A DNA stretch of 64,000 nucleotides from Adiantum capillus-veneris. Its lineage: Eukaryota > Streptophyta > Polypodiopsida > Polypodiales > Pteridaceae. Shown piece by piece: positions 24,893 through 37,200 of the stretch; within the stretch, counting starts at the first letter, position 1, and each line of letters starts with the position of its first letter. The translations under genes and the position numbers were made by a program. A model generated the notes under the pieces. The model searched no databases, had not been told where the DNA came from, and saw only the letters and a program-made list of their open reading frames with translations. The stretch covers positions 44,710,537 to 44,774,536 of the forward strand of contig CM043966.1 in the NCBI GenBank assembly GCA_014529385.2, in the 5' to 3' direction.

Positions 24893-26742
24893 CTGTTGCA
24901 AGTCCGATTGGCTATTTCTTGCATCATGCCATGTTTATCTTGGCATGCAATGTACATTAAACTTTGTCAAATTTACCCACTTGTAGAGGCCTATCAAGGT
25001 GCATCAATAAATGTTTTTGCAACTTATTTCATAATATTGAAATGGGATTGTTTCATATGCTTACTACAATGGTCTTGCATTAATGGGAATGTTTTGTTTT
25101 CTTAATGCAATGGCCCATCCTTCGATGGAGGTCCCCCAGTCTATGTTGTTCAAACTGAGCATGCTAGCATGAGATCTTTTTAGATTTGCCTAGTCACTAC
25201 ACTACATTTATGCTGTGTTGATGGTGCATTGGTTTTGTGATTCACTTTATGTGAAAGCACGCTTAGACCTAATGGAGAATTTGTCATACCGTATTTCAAT
25301 ACTTCATGGGTATTGCCCAAATTTTGATTAGTTTTTGCATGTAGCCACATACTCTTCATTTTGATGGGAAATGTTTCTCTATAACTGTTGAGTAATATGC
25401 TTAACCTCAATGACATGCTATAGATATCTATGACGCACATATATTTTGAATTACATTTTTTGTTTTGTTTGAGAAAACGTAATTATATTTGCAGTAACAT
25501 TTTGAAGTCACGCAAACAAAGAGCGGACCGTTGCATGGTCAAGGACTTTCTTTGAAGTCTCCTAAGATCTAGATAGGGATTATGTTGAGAGCAGGTTCAT
25601 TTTCTTGTTATGGGCATTTTTGGAAGTTGATTGTCTTGCCTTTGTCAAATATTGTGCTATGCAGTAAAGAGGTTAGTACAATTAAGATTCCTTGTATTTC
25701 ATGCAAGGTTTTGATGATGTCCCTAATTAGTATGGGGTTTAATGCACTTAGCTATGGGGCTCTTCTAATTTTCTTCATTTATTGCATACTGACAACCTTT
25801 TAACCCTGAGATCTCGAAGTTTGTCAATTCTTGTGCTACCAGCATCAAAAGAGCTGATGGTATTTTTTCTCTTTTGTCAATAGTTGAGAACATGCAGAGT
25901 GTTTAGACCTAGTTACTTAAAGGAGATATTTGTGTGATGAAGTATGCAGTGGTTGTGGGTCATCGTTTTTGTTCTATGTACCACTTTTGGAGATTTTTGC
26001 TTGAATAAAGTTGAAGATAGTACACAATTTCTCATTATAAGAATTCCTCATGTCCACACATAGGAGGCATTGATCATGTGCACGTTCATCCCAAGTTTTT
26101 CCATGCAAATTCCACAAGTCAGAAGCAGGTGCTGGCAGTACTCCATTTGGATTCTTGTATTTATAATGCCTATTTTTTGACACCTTTAGGTTCTTCACGT
26201 CGAGTTGAGTTGTGTGATTTTGTCCAATTTCAGCTATCACTAAGCTTCTAGATAATTCACAAGATGAGGTAGGTTACAAAGATTTATGAATAAAGCAAGC
26301 ACAATTGCTCCATCCTTATGTTGAGCTGACATTTATGTTTGAAACACGTCCATAATGGTGCAACCTTTAGTAAGGTAGATATGATCCAAAGTCCTCAAGA
26401 CGATTGGCCTATGCTATTGGTTGAAGGTAGGTGACCAACCTTAACCTTGCACACTTTCTCATGGACCATTTCTAATTTGAAAAAGTGAGGGACTTACTCA
26501 AAGGAAGGAGCCCGCTGTTAGGAAATGTCATGAGCCATTCACTGGATTCTCGGCAAGGGTCCGAAGATCTAATGAGCTTAGCTTGGGTACAAAGCAGGGA
26601 AGGCTTAACGATAATTTTTTATCCTTAGATCTAGAGGGTACTATCATTGGTTTATATACTTAATGTGTGGCTCATACTTTGTTTGTACTGGCCAATCAAA
26701 TCTTGCCATTCTTGTGTCCAAGAATGAACGTGTGAAGTTCTT
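24893..26742. other. Intergenic, no gene recognised
   Basis: T-rich DNA with scattered short frames and no recognisable protein. Retroelement or unique sequence cannot be told apart by eye. Confidence 0.55.
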
Positions 26743-27169
26743 TCCAAGGGTACAATGCCTATTGCCCTTGCATAACAAAGATCACAAATTCACAAGGGGC
26801 GTGGGGGAAGGAAGAGGAACCATGATCTCTTTGCGTAGAAGTGTGTCTCTATGTGGGGTTTCTTAAATACGAAGGGATATTTTCCAAAGTTGAAACTCCC
26901 AGAGAGAACCATGATCTTTTTGGGTCTTTTTGGGTAGAAGTGTGACTCTATGTGGGTTTCTTAAACAAGAAGGGACATTGTTCAAAGTTGAAACTCCCAT
27001 AGGGTACAATACCTATTGCCCTTGCATAACAAAGATCACAAATTCACAAGGGGGGTGGGGGAAGGAAGAGGAGCCATGATCTTTTTGGGTAGAAGTGTGT
27101 CTCTATGTGGGGTTTCTTAAACAAGAAGGGACATTTTCCAAAGTTTAAACTCCCATAGAGCTTGTTACA
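26743..27169 (+). repeat. Imperfect tandem repeat, two long units and a partial one
   Basis: A unit starting GGTACAATGCCTATTGCCC (about 26748) and ending AAACTCCCA recurs from about 26999, with a partial copy of its second half (CATGATCTTTTTGGG...) at about 26903-26998. Small substitutions separate the copies. No gene seen. Confidence 0.85.
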
Positions 27170-27960
27170 CCATCCTTGAAGTATGTTGATCAACAGTGTC
27201 AATAATTTCATTGAGATGAACCATCCCTCATCTATCTCTTTGTGATGTTGAGCCTTGATCTCTATCTTCTCCCTATGGTATAGTCGAGGTATTCTGTAGC
27301 CTAGTTTGTGTTGCCTACTAGCCCTTAAGCTCTTTGCATGCTCTTAGAGAGAAATGAAATGAAATGTTATATTCACGTCTATAGAAGGCCAAAATGACCT
27401 ATGAGATCAAACATAAAAATAAATAAAAAATGAGGGTACCTAGAGTCGGTAGGTATATAAGCCTACCCCAAATCATCATCATCATCGTCGGCATCACACA
27501 TAATACATCATCTCAAAACATATGGGGAGGGGTACAATCACATGAGGTGTACAATTGATAGAGTATCATGTTCTGCAATAGTAATTTATTTTGACATATA
27601 TTTAAATGTTTATTGATAAACATAAAAGATATCAATGATCTAAAAGAATTTTACTTTATTTCTTTTTTAGGGGAAAAAAATCTAGAGGCTAATTTAGTTT
27701 GATTCCATGGTTTCTTGCAAGTTAATAAAAGCTTTGAAGGTCTTTAAAGATCCATGGTATTCTTAAAATTTGCTGATGTTTTTATTGGTGACCATGCCAT
27801 TATTGTAATCAATATCTGGAGAATTTATCTATAGAGAGGTCTCAAAAAAAATTCGGTTTTGGAAGCCTTAAATTCCCTGCGAGAATCCTAGTGGGTAGGA
27901 GGCATACTTATGATGAGATTTTGAAATTGGTGGTAATGTACAAAGAGAACTTTGGCAAAA
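27170..27960. other. Intergenic, AT-rich
   Basis: No gene, RNA or clear repeat recognised. The adjoining DNA to the right is a gag remnant. Confidence 0.5.
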
Positions 27961-27963
27961 TGT

Positions 27964-29314
27964 TTACAAATGACAATATCTACAACCCGTATATATATTA
28001 TAGAGGGGGTCAAGTTGACTATACAAACATCGTATATGACCACTTTCGCATTTGCAGATAGAGGGTTGGGTTAGTGCTATAGGACCCGTAGATAGGAGGT
28101 TTCTCCTGTATGGTTGCACGCAGGTGAGATCTCCCCATAAATATAAGTGAATCCCCTGGGGGCATATGTAATCACCAACTTGATGTAATACATGTTTGAT
28201 TACCTTTCCTTTTCTAGATGATGCCATTGCATATGGCCACAATCCATAAACCTCCTCAAAAACATCATGAATAGGCTTTGACCCTTTCTTTGGAATCATC
28301 TATATCTTCACCCCATATGTAGTAGACTCCACTATGGAGATGGCATGACTTGTTGCCAATATCCTCCAATAACTTTTGCTTACCCCTTTTCCAAAGTTAG
28401 TTCCTAATAGCAAACCTATCTCCCATAAATGGATCTTCCCATCCTTTAAAAAACACAAGATCTCTTTTCCAAAACATCACTAAAGCTATCACAATCCCTT
28501 CTACTACGGTTTTGTGCCATCACATTATATACATCTGTACACAAACCCTTCTTTGATTTGGAATTTTTGTCCAAAAATTTGTCCTTTCTCTTCAAGCCTC
28601 GTGAGATTTAACTTCATTTCTCACATGTCCTTAACAAGCTCATCAAGCATATAATTATCACCTTTTGGACTCACAATATCATGCTTTCTTGGAATCTCTG
28701 GCATGCTAGAGGTAGAAGTAGCACCAATCACCCACCATATTATCTCTGCGGCATTACCTCTTAGCAAGCAATGAGATCGCATCCTCAACCTCTTTCCACT
28801 CGGCCTTTAGATCATGTTTTGTATTCTTGTCTTCAAGTAGTAACTCTAACTTTTCTTGGAGTCACGATCTGCATCTTGAAGGGGCAATTCAGTCTTTTCG
28901 CTAACCAAAGTACCTCACTCTATTCCTAACAATCGAGCATAACGCCGCTTAAACTCCCTTAACACAATTCAGTAATGAGAAGTCCCCCTTTTGGATTTGC
29001 AACCCATTCTAAGAAAGTTATTTTGGTAACCATTTTAGAGTCCTCCATGAATTATTCCTCATTTAGGGCTAATTTGAATCGTTCCCAATCTTTTCCATGC
29101 TCCTCCTTGATGCCCCTTACATGGTCTAATATTAGGGACCACAACAAGCTCTAAACTTCCAATCGTCTCTGCCTCTGGTACCCATTGTAACTCCATCTCC
29201 TTCACATAACCCCGAAGATACTTTGTGACATCTTTCCCTTCAAACAGAACCATTCTGCGACCTAGCAAAATTTTGAAACATTTGTATTGTACCTTGATCA
29301 AAGCGCATACCCAT
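27964..29314 (-). pseudogene. Decayed gag related to the intact gag at 60837
   Basis: The minus strand starts at an ATG at 29312-29314 and reads GMRFDQGTIQMFQNFA, matching GMHFDPTTMQMFQAFA of the intact protein. Further matches are EGKDVTKYLRGYVKEMEL (29180-29240 area) to NGKDVTRYLREYVKEMEL, and LWPYAMASSRKGKVIKHVL (about 28170-28240) to IWPNVMQLAKKGKLTKEIL. Numerous stops, frame changes and a deletion after the start make it a fossil. The zinc-knuckle region is not recognisable. No LTR or primer site is evident beside it. Confidence 0.8.
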
Positions 29315-29839
29315 TTTTCTTATCAATTCATATAAAATTTTTACTTAAACCTTTAGACTAGCTTTTGAACCCTCACCCAACCACGTCACCTCGATCCCGA
29401 TTCTGGTAACAACCAGATCACAAGGTGTAACTATTCAAGTAGCATTTGTCTGTCAAGAGCTGTGTAGCTCTGAAACATATGTTACGACCCCTCAAGGCAC
29501 CTAATGTGCTTGAAGTCGATTGTACATTCCTTTCCCGGTTAATTTGATAAAATCATCCACTTACAACAACGACTATGGCAAAGAAAGAAAGAAAAACAAC
29601 ATGCATGAAGAGGAGTTATCTATGGTTTCTTGAATAATGCATTTATAAGTCAAGAATTGTGCAAATGGAGCAAAAGAGAAACTAAAGTGCATCTTTTATA
29701 GTCTTTTGTGGAATTGGATATGACACACTTAATGCACCACTCCTTTTTACTACCCCATGCTAAGCTTCTTAGTTTTTGCAAGTTTTCTCCACTTTTGAAA
29801 AGTAGTGCCCTTCTTCACTTTTTTTCTTTTGCCCATGCC
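29315..29839. other. Intergenic, no gene recognised
   Basis: Presumably the former leader side of the decayed gag, but the primer site found at 60790 is not conserved here. Confidence 0.5.
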
Positions 29840-30089
29840 AGAATCATGAACGTTTCTATCCAACTTCTCATGTTTAGGTCATTGTTGTGCCTCGATTTCT
29901 CTTCCACTTCATTGCCCCTTGGCTTTCACAGTTTGACTCCTCCTATGTTGGCTCCACATTACTCAGAATCATGAACGTTTCTATCCAACTTCTCATGTTT
30001 AGGTCATTGTTGTGCCTCGATTTCTCTTCCACTTCATTGCCCCTTGGCTTTCACAGTTTGACTCCTCCTATGTTGGCTCCACATTACTC
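29840..30089 (+). repeat. 125-bp perfect tandem duplication
   Basis: Positions 29840-29964 and 29965-30089 appear identical (AGAATCATGAACG ... CCACATTACTC). The unit is not a multiple of three. It must be very recent, or an assembly artefact. Confidence 0.95.
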
Positions 30090-30979
30090 CTTGCTAGTCT
30101 TATTGCTAAAAAAACATGAGCATGCACAAAGGGATGGATGAGTGGAGCAAACATCAAAAAGATTACATAGAATGGCAGGAGTGAAAATGTAGGGGGATGG
30201 CTCTCAGAGGCTACACAAGGAAACTATGCAAGGGGCTTAAGCACTAAAGCACAAGGATCATCGGTTATTGATCGTAGGGGTGGCACTCTAAGAGGTGGTC
30301 TTGCAAGGGTAGATGCGAGGAGATGACACATGCAAACATAGGATCCTCAGGTCTTACAGGTGTACCTATATAGGAATCTTAAATCCCCCACTTCACGCCT
30401 CCTCTTTGTTAGTTGCTATTCCACTGATCATTTATCTTGTGGACTATGCCCTTGAGATGTTTAGTTTATTCAAAGACTTTTTCTTTGTGTATTCATTTAA
30501 TGCTCTATATGGGCATTGTTGGCATAGTTATCTATCACTGATAACTAAGCTCTCGCGTGGCCTTACTAGAGCTTATTTTTTTGACACAACGACGAGAATG
30601 TCTGCATAATGAAGCAATAGCTTTCAACAAGTCGTGTGGGGGGAGTTGGATAGGGTGATGGTCTTGGGCAATGTAGGTTGAAGGGACGAATGAGTTGCAT
30701 CGCTACAAGATAGGGTGTTAATTTTTTGGGATGCAATCATAGATTCCATGGGGAGTTCTTTTTAGCCATTGGTCCCTTCATCTTGGAGTGTCATCTATAG
30801 TGGATAAAGAGAACCCCCCCCCCCCCCCCCCCCCCCCCCCAAAACCACCTAAGGACGTGTGTGTGTGTGTGTGAAGTGCATACTCATCTGACGCATGATA
30901 ATATGACATGTGGGGAGAGGGGGTTGTCGAGAATCACTTCCTTCTTTAGATACAATGCATGTGCACATGCACACGCGCG

Positions 30980-31014
<35 letters not shown>

Positions 31015-33480
31015 GCCCTGTTCCACTCATAAGAGTTTATCTGTTTCTCCATGGCGAGGATGGCCCCCTGCTTTCTTGAACAATCTTTGTGAACTTAGCT
31101 GTTTACATGGTATATGTATGTGTGTGTGTGTGTGTATATATAGATATATATATATAAACACTTTCATTGTTTCTTATTGCTCATTTAATAAAGGCATAAA
31201 AAGACAGACCATCACATCTATTAGATGGGGGTCTCTACGAGGAGAAGTAATTTGTAAGATTTGATTAAAAAGACGTGATGTGACAAGGCAGAGTCACATA
31301 CATAGGGAAGAGAGGAAGGGGTAAATCCATATCGATTACCCTCCCTCTGTGTAGGCAACACCTTACACTTGTTTCACTCACCCAAAGTGAACATTTGCAC
31401 AAAATAAAATTCAAGTTAAGCAATTTGTGTCAATTGTTGTTGAAACCTCCAAAGAAACAATATTATCTTCAAAATTAAGGTCAAATGATTGTAGAGATAT
31501 ATTTTTCAAGTGGGAAATCTATTGAAGAACGAGATTTCTCCAGTAGCTCATCAACAAGTGGGTCTCCGCTCATGGCATGCAATTTGCTTCTTATGAAAAC
31601 GCGTCTACCTCCATTGGCCCTCCAAGTTTGATAATGATATGCCTTCTTGTAGGCAATTCGAGAAGAGAGGATCTTCAAGTGGTTCCTCATCATAAGGCAG
31701 GACTAGTTCAAGCTCATTTTGATTTCAGTGGTTCCTCATCATAAGGCACGACTAGTACGGAGGTGGCCTCTCTCTCCCCCTCTCTCCCTCTTTATCGCGT
31801 GCAAAGGGGTTTGTTTTTGTTTTGGACTTTAGCCTTCAGGTCGTAGATTGCGACACATGTAAAGGGCTTCCCCTTTCGTCATATTATGTTAGTAGATTCC
31901 ACGCAAGCAACGATTGCATTTAGCTAGCGTCATTCTCCTTTGCTTTGTAGCACAAATGAAGCTTGAGTAATCCCAACTTTGTCAATTTTGGCAAAGTTGG
32001 GCTAACTCTGCCACTCTCTCTCCTTGATTTCACCTTCTCTCTCTTGCTTATCTCGCAACTTTCATCACGTTTAAGAGCAGCAGCCAAAATGGATGCCATC
32101 ACTCGAAATGTTGCTAGAATAGCATGCAAATGCTCTTTAAGAGCGATGCCACACTCAAGGGCAATTCAAAAACTGAAAAAGTTTAAATGGCCCGTTTTCC
32201 CACCGATTCAAGCTAGATATCAAGCTTATATATGACTGCTAAAATTGCGAAAAAGGTCCAAGATGGTTGCAAAAAAGTAACCTTAGAGCACCTGCCCATA
32301 GTTGAGAAATGTAGTCTCTCTTGGGAAGGGCCTCTAATAGGACGGCCTTCAAAACACAATTGGCATGCGTATATAAATGGAAGACACTGACAAAAATGCT
32401 TAGTGAGGAAAAGGTGTCTATCGCAAACAAACCAGCCAAAAACATGGTTAGATTTGGTTCGTGCGGATACAATCGAACTAGTCAGTTAAGAGGCGTGATG
32501 CATATGTGGAGGGTGGTTCAACCACGATAACTACCCTCTAGGCCGTTTTTGGGTTCAACAACGTTCTTGGGGGGCATATGGGCATGACCTTTCAATTGGC
32601 CTTTCGACGACACTTTTATCAGCTCTATGAGAAGGTGCTCTTGAAGAGCTTTTGGATGATGAGTTTTGAAACTAGTAAGTGTAAAAAAAAGGGTTTGAAA
32701 ATATTTGAAATACGTGGCTCTTGAGTCGTATGCATTGCAACTCAAAGGCTAAGAGCCTAGTTGCCTTGGGACGGCTATATAGCCTTCCAACTATGTTTGC
32801 AGGTCAAAAAAACCGGTGGCTTTGAAAATAAATGCTTGATTTGACTGAGGGATGAGACAGACCTTGAGCAGGTTCCTAGGAGCTAACAGAGAGGGCCCCA
32901 AAAGTTAACTATGCGATAGGCTGGTTCTTGCCTCAAATTTGAGGAAAAACGACAAGGCTATGCCCGTATCAAGGCTCTTAACTACCACTATTAGATAGGT
33001 AGATAGAGAAGAGCCGGTTATTCGTTTAGAGTCGTGACCGGGCAGAAAGCAGGTTTGCTAGTTTAGGTGACCAGGCTCTAAGCACATGAGTTCATTGCTA
33101 CTCCGAGAGGCAAGAAGTGAGCGATACATTTCAAGGGCTTTCTACGTACATCGTGAGGAAGTTTTCAACTAAGACAATCAAAGTTAGCGAAAAATATTGC
33201 CGTTGCAATCAACTACATGCCTAGCCCCTCTTTCATGCAATATCACACAATGTGTAGAACATATCTGCTAGGCCAATTATTCTTGATAAAGAGGCTAAGT
33301 TCTCGCTACATGTGCATGCCCCTTTCAGTAACGTGTGCGAAGATGGAGGATCGGGGTGTGAAGCTGGTGGGTATATAAGAGTGAGTTTGCATCTTCCCAT
33401 TTATTGCTTAGTGTCGTGTGACCCCCCTCTTATGAAGCATGGGGAAGGCTTCTTAGGAAAGCACGTCGTAGGGGACGTGT
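30090..33480. other. Intergenic with mono- and dinucleotide tracts
   Basis: Contains a 27-base C run (30814-30840), (GT)n at about 30858-30872, a GCGC/(CA)n block at about 30973-31014, and a GT/AT tract at about 31118-31155. The phrase GGTTCCTCATCATAAGGCA occurs twice (about 31680 and 31730). I recognise no gene. Confidence 0.6.
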
Positions 33481-33563
33481 GATCAATGACGGGAACAAGA
33501 GTGTGTGTGGTGAAAAAAGGTGTGAAGCCCCACCCGCATCAACGACAGCCACAAGCTATCGGC

Positions 33564-33569
33564 CACGTG
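33564..33569. promoter_or_regulatory. G-box CACGTG upstream of the bHLH gene (distal)
   Basis: The site reads GGCCACGTGG, a perfect palindromic G-box with PIF-favoured flanks, about 720 bp before the start codon. It pairs with a second G-box 74 bp downstream. Confidence 0.65.
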
Positions 33570-33637
33570 GAATTTCAGATAATGAAAAAAATTCGGCCAC
33601 CGAACAAGCAAATGATTTGGCCTATAAGGCCCCACGC

Positions 33638-33643
33638 CACGTG
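33638..33643. promoter_or_regulatory. G-box CACGTG upstream of the bHLH gene (proximal)
   Basis: The site reads GCCACGTGCC, about 645 bp before the start codon. A CTATAAGG element just upstream (about 33621) might serve as a TATA box but is not certain. Confidence 0.65.
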
Positions 33644-33963
33644 CCAATGTGCTGACCTGGCACACGATCCTGTCCAGCTACTGGTCAGCCGCTAAATCTA
33701 GCGGTGACCTCATTGTGAACTGGCTAGATTTGGTGGCCTTCTGGACGGTGTCAGTAGGAGGCAAGTATCTAGGTTTGCACGGGATTTCTGCACATTTCCT
33801 GTAGTGCAGATTTTTTCCTCGTCCTAGCAAGCCTACCTTGCAGTCTTGCAACCCTACAATTCATGGCATTTTGCGAAAGTTGCCTAGTGGGTCTTACCCT
33901 TTTCGTACATCTACCTCAGCGCGCTTCTCTCACGGACTCCCTTTCTTGCTGTCCGCAGCTTCA

Positions 33964-34274
33964 ATGGCGAGCTTCTGATTTCCGGACACTGATGCAGGTG
34001 AGCGTCTCCGGCCCCTTCTTCCAGGAAATCTAACACTCGAGTCCCGCTTGCCATCTGTTGTCCTCACTTGGGCATCTCAGCTCTTGATTAGATTCTGCTG
34101 CCTGCTGGCTTGCGGGGTGCCTGCGAAACTAGGGTTTCTTCTCTTTGCTTTGCATTGGTGCGTACTTGCTGCCTGTCCGTCACGACCAAGCTTGGAACAC
34201 AGTGGATCCATTGGCGGAATCACTTTTAATGATTGAGTATGTTCAGTAGAGGTCGAGGATATCCCTGCCTCTAA
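33964..34274 (+). promoter_or_regulatory. Probable 5' leader with short upstream ORFs and possible intron
   Basis: Three short upstream ORFs occur before the main ATG: a 4-codon one (MASF) at 33964-33978, a 6-codon one at 34229-34249 and an 11-codon one at 34239-34274. A donor-like CAG/GTGAGC at about 33995 and an acceptor-like TTCAG at about 34246 suggest a leader intron, which would remove part of the second and third. The transcription start is not visible. Confidence 0.45.
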
Positions 34275-34282
34275 CGCTGGTC

Positions 34283-37200
34283 ATGTCTGCGGCCAACAAC
34301 ACATCCAAGTCGGGCAGCAAATCGTGTGGAAGTCCAGATGAATATTACGAGGATGAAATCGTGACATGGCTTCAATATCCCTTGGGCGATTCCTTAGAGA
34401 AAGGCTACTGCTCTGAGCTTTTTGGGCAATGGCCCTCCGGTGGTTCGACAGTGGTGAAGCCGCCCACCACCATTGGAGCCTCGAAAATGCCAGTAGTCAC
34501 TTCCATGGGTGTGGGGACATGTACGTATTCAGAGAATGGCTCGTTTTCCAGGTCAGAATGTGCAACAACTATGGTCGATTCAGGTAGCGGTAATCTCAAG
34601 GAGAGGGTTGCAAGCGCTTCTATTGGGGTGGCCAGAACGACATGTGCAGAAGGAGCCTTGGCTCTTGGAGCAGAAAGGGCTGCGGGCCTTGTATCTCAAT
34701 CTGGAAGAGATGAGTTTAGCAAGGTGAAAACTTCTATGCAGCCGCCTGCAGGGTCTCAATTAACGCCGCTCTCATCACTGCATGCCGTTGCTGTTCCAGA
34801 ACACTCATTTCGCTGTAGGCCTGTAGCTGTGCCTGGTTGCTTCACAAGCAAGCTACCCCAGTCACCCCAATGTGGGCTTGCTAGCCCTTCGAAACCTCCA
34901 GCCTCAGTCTCTAGCGGTCTAGCAAGCACAGGGAAGGGTACTATGCCAAGCTCAGTTTCCTTCACAACTTACAGACCAAGGAATTCCGCTGAGGCACCGT
35001 TACAGATGCCAAGTGCCCAGGAAAGTGGATGCAGCCGAGTCACGGATGAAGTAAGTGTCAGGAGGGCTCCCGAGTATGCAAGCAGTATGAGTAGTCGAGG
35101 GCAGGCAGGCATTGGCCAAGCTGTAGGTGTTATGCCAGCTAGGTTCACTCCTCCAAATATGGAAGTTCACTGTGAAAGGACTGCTGCCCTTGGTATGTCA
35201 GAACTTGTTGCATCTTCAGGCCGATCCCTTTCAGGCACTACGTTGAGCACCAGGGAGGCATCTTCGAACAGTGGAAAAAGGAAGCTGGAGGATTCGGAGT
35301 CACAAAGTGAAGTATGTGCACTGGCTTTTGCTATTCCTCTCCACTTCCCACATTTTGTACTGGTTAGGCTAATAAGGTGCAACTGCTGAATGATATCAGG
35401 ATGTTGAGGGCGAGTCCAGTATTGACATTAAGCAGCCAAGGAAGCCTTCTTCTTCCAAGAGAAACCGAGCTGCAGAAGTTCATAACCTCTCAGAGAGGGT
35501 AGGCTGATTTGCCTGATCAATTCTGTTTTCAAAAGACTTAAAAGGGATATAAAAATCAAAGATTCTGTTACTCACATGCTTGCCATTCTGCAGAACCGGC
35601 GCAACAGAATCAATGAAAAGCTCAAGGCCCTACAGGATCTTATTCCCAACTCAAGCAAGGTGTGTGGATTGCAGGTTCCTGTCACCGTGTTTCATTCAAT
35701 GTTATGAAGATTGATCACATTGAATGGTTTTTGTAGACCGACAAAGCTTCTGTTTTGGATGAGGCAATTGAGTACATGAAGACGCTGCAGATGCAGCTAC
35801 AAGTGGGTGGGCAACGAGTTATTCATTTTGAGCACGCACTAATTTTTACATGGATGTGTATTCAAAGTGCTGGTTGTGAATTATTATTTATGTGAGCAGA
35901 TGGTGTCGATGCGGAGTGGGTTGAGTGTCTCGCCTATGATGATTCCTCTCGGTATGCCACATTTACAAATGGCTCCACTTCACCCCGTGGGCCTTGGAGT
36001 GCCGGTTGGGCATCCAGGGTTGGGAATGGGCATGGGGTTACACATGAGCATGGGAATGGGAATGATGGATTTAGCTCAAGGAATGACAACAAGGCCACCT
36101 CAGCCAGTCTCTGCATCTCCAAATCACTTTAGCATTCCTTACCAGGTTAGAAGTACTACCGGGCTACATGATTGCAGTCTGGATTCCTCGAACATGGGGA
36201 GCATTCCCTCGCAATTCATGCCATTGCCCCATAGTTCTTCTCAGGTATGGTTTTCATTGTAAATTTTTTTGGTCCAGGAATAGATTGAGCTCAACTTACT
36301 TTGTTTCAGATCTTTGAGAGCTGCGTTTTAAGTTGCGATTTTGTTCATTGGTCTTTTACCCAGATTCATCCGGGTTTGAGTAGCTTTTCAAGTGTGCATC
36401 CACGGCAACAACAGGAACAATGGCAACACACAGGACAACACAGCGAGGCCAGGGAGCCCTTCAATGAGCAGGTGTCACATCCTTCATGCTTTTGCAAGTT
36501 CCTGTCTATGTTGAAGTGCTTGAGGGGTCTATGCCTGAATCTGTGGATTATGCAAGGAGTATCTACCTTCCTTTTTGCCCTTTCCCTAAGAACAGAAGAG
36601 CAAGACAGGAACTTGGCATGCATGACAATACTGCTTCATTTTGAAACCATCCGAATCTAGAATTGTGGACAGTATTGGAAAAATGCCATACCTTATGTTT
36701 TGCACCTGGCTTATAGCTTTATAATATGCAAGATTGTTGTTAATCCCAGCAGAAAGGACATACAGTATTATGTCATGAGCGTTCGGTGCTAGTGCTATTC
36801 GGTTTTAGTATGGTATGGAATGAACTAAGGCAAAGCTAAGTACGATGAAAGAAAGAGAGAGAGAGAAGTACGATGAAAGAAAGAAACTAAGGCACAGCTA
36901 AGTACGATGAAAGAAAGAGACTGAAGTTCCCAAATTTTAGTATGGTATGGAATGAACTAAGGCAAAGGTAAGTACGATGAAAGAAAGAGAGAGAAAGAGG
37001 GCCTTGTGATACTAGTGGACTGAAGTTCCCAAATTTGTCCAAAACAACGGCCTGTCAATAAACAGTTAAAACTCACCGGATGCCTAATGTGCTAGTTCGA
37101 ACTCCATACGGGACTGGACAAGTTGGAAGCAGAGGTCAGTTTGTCAAACGAGGACAACCCTGTTTGACATTAATGTGGCCTAAAGGACTCAAATCTGCCC

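Noticed and set aside
33371-33380. TATA box of the bHLH gene (GTATATAAGA)
   Set aside because: It lies about 900 bp before the start codon and upstream of both G-boxes; possible only with a very long leader.
36301-36660. Independent 119-codon ORF
   Set aside because: Its useful part (36364-36471) is exon 6 of the bHLH gene; the remainder is intron.
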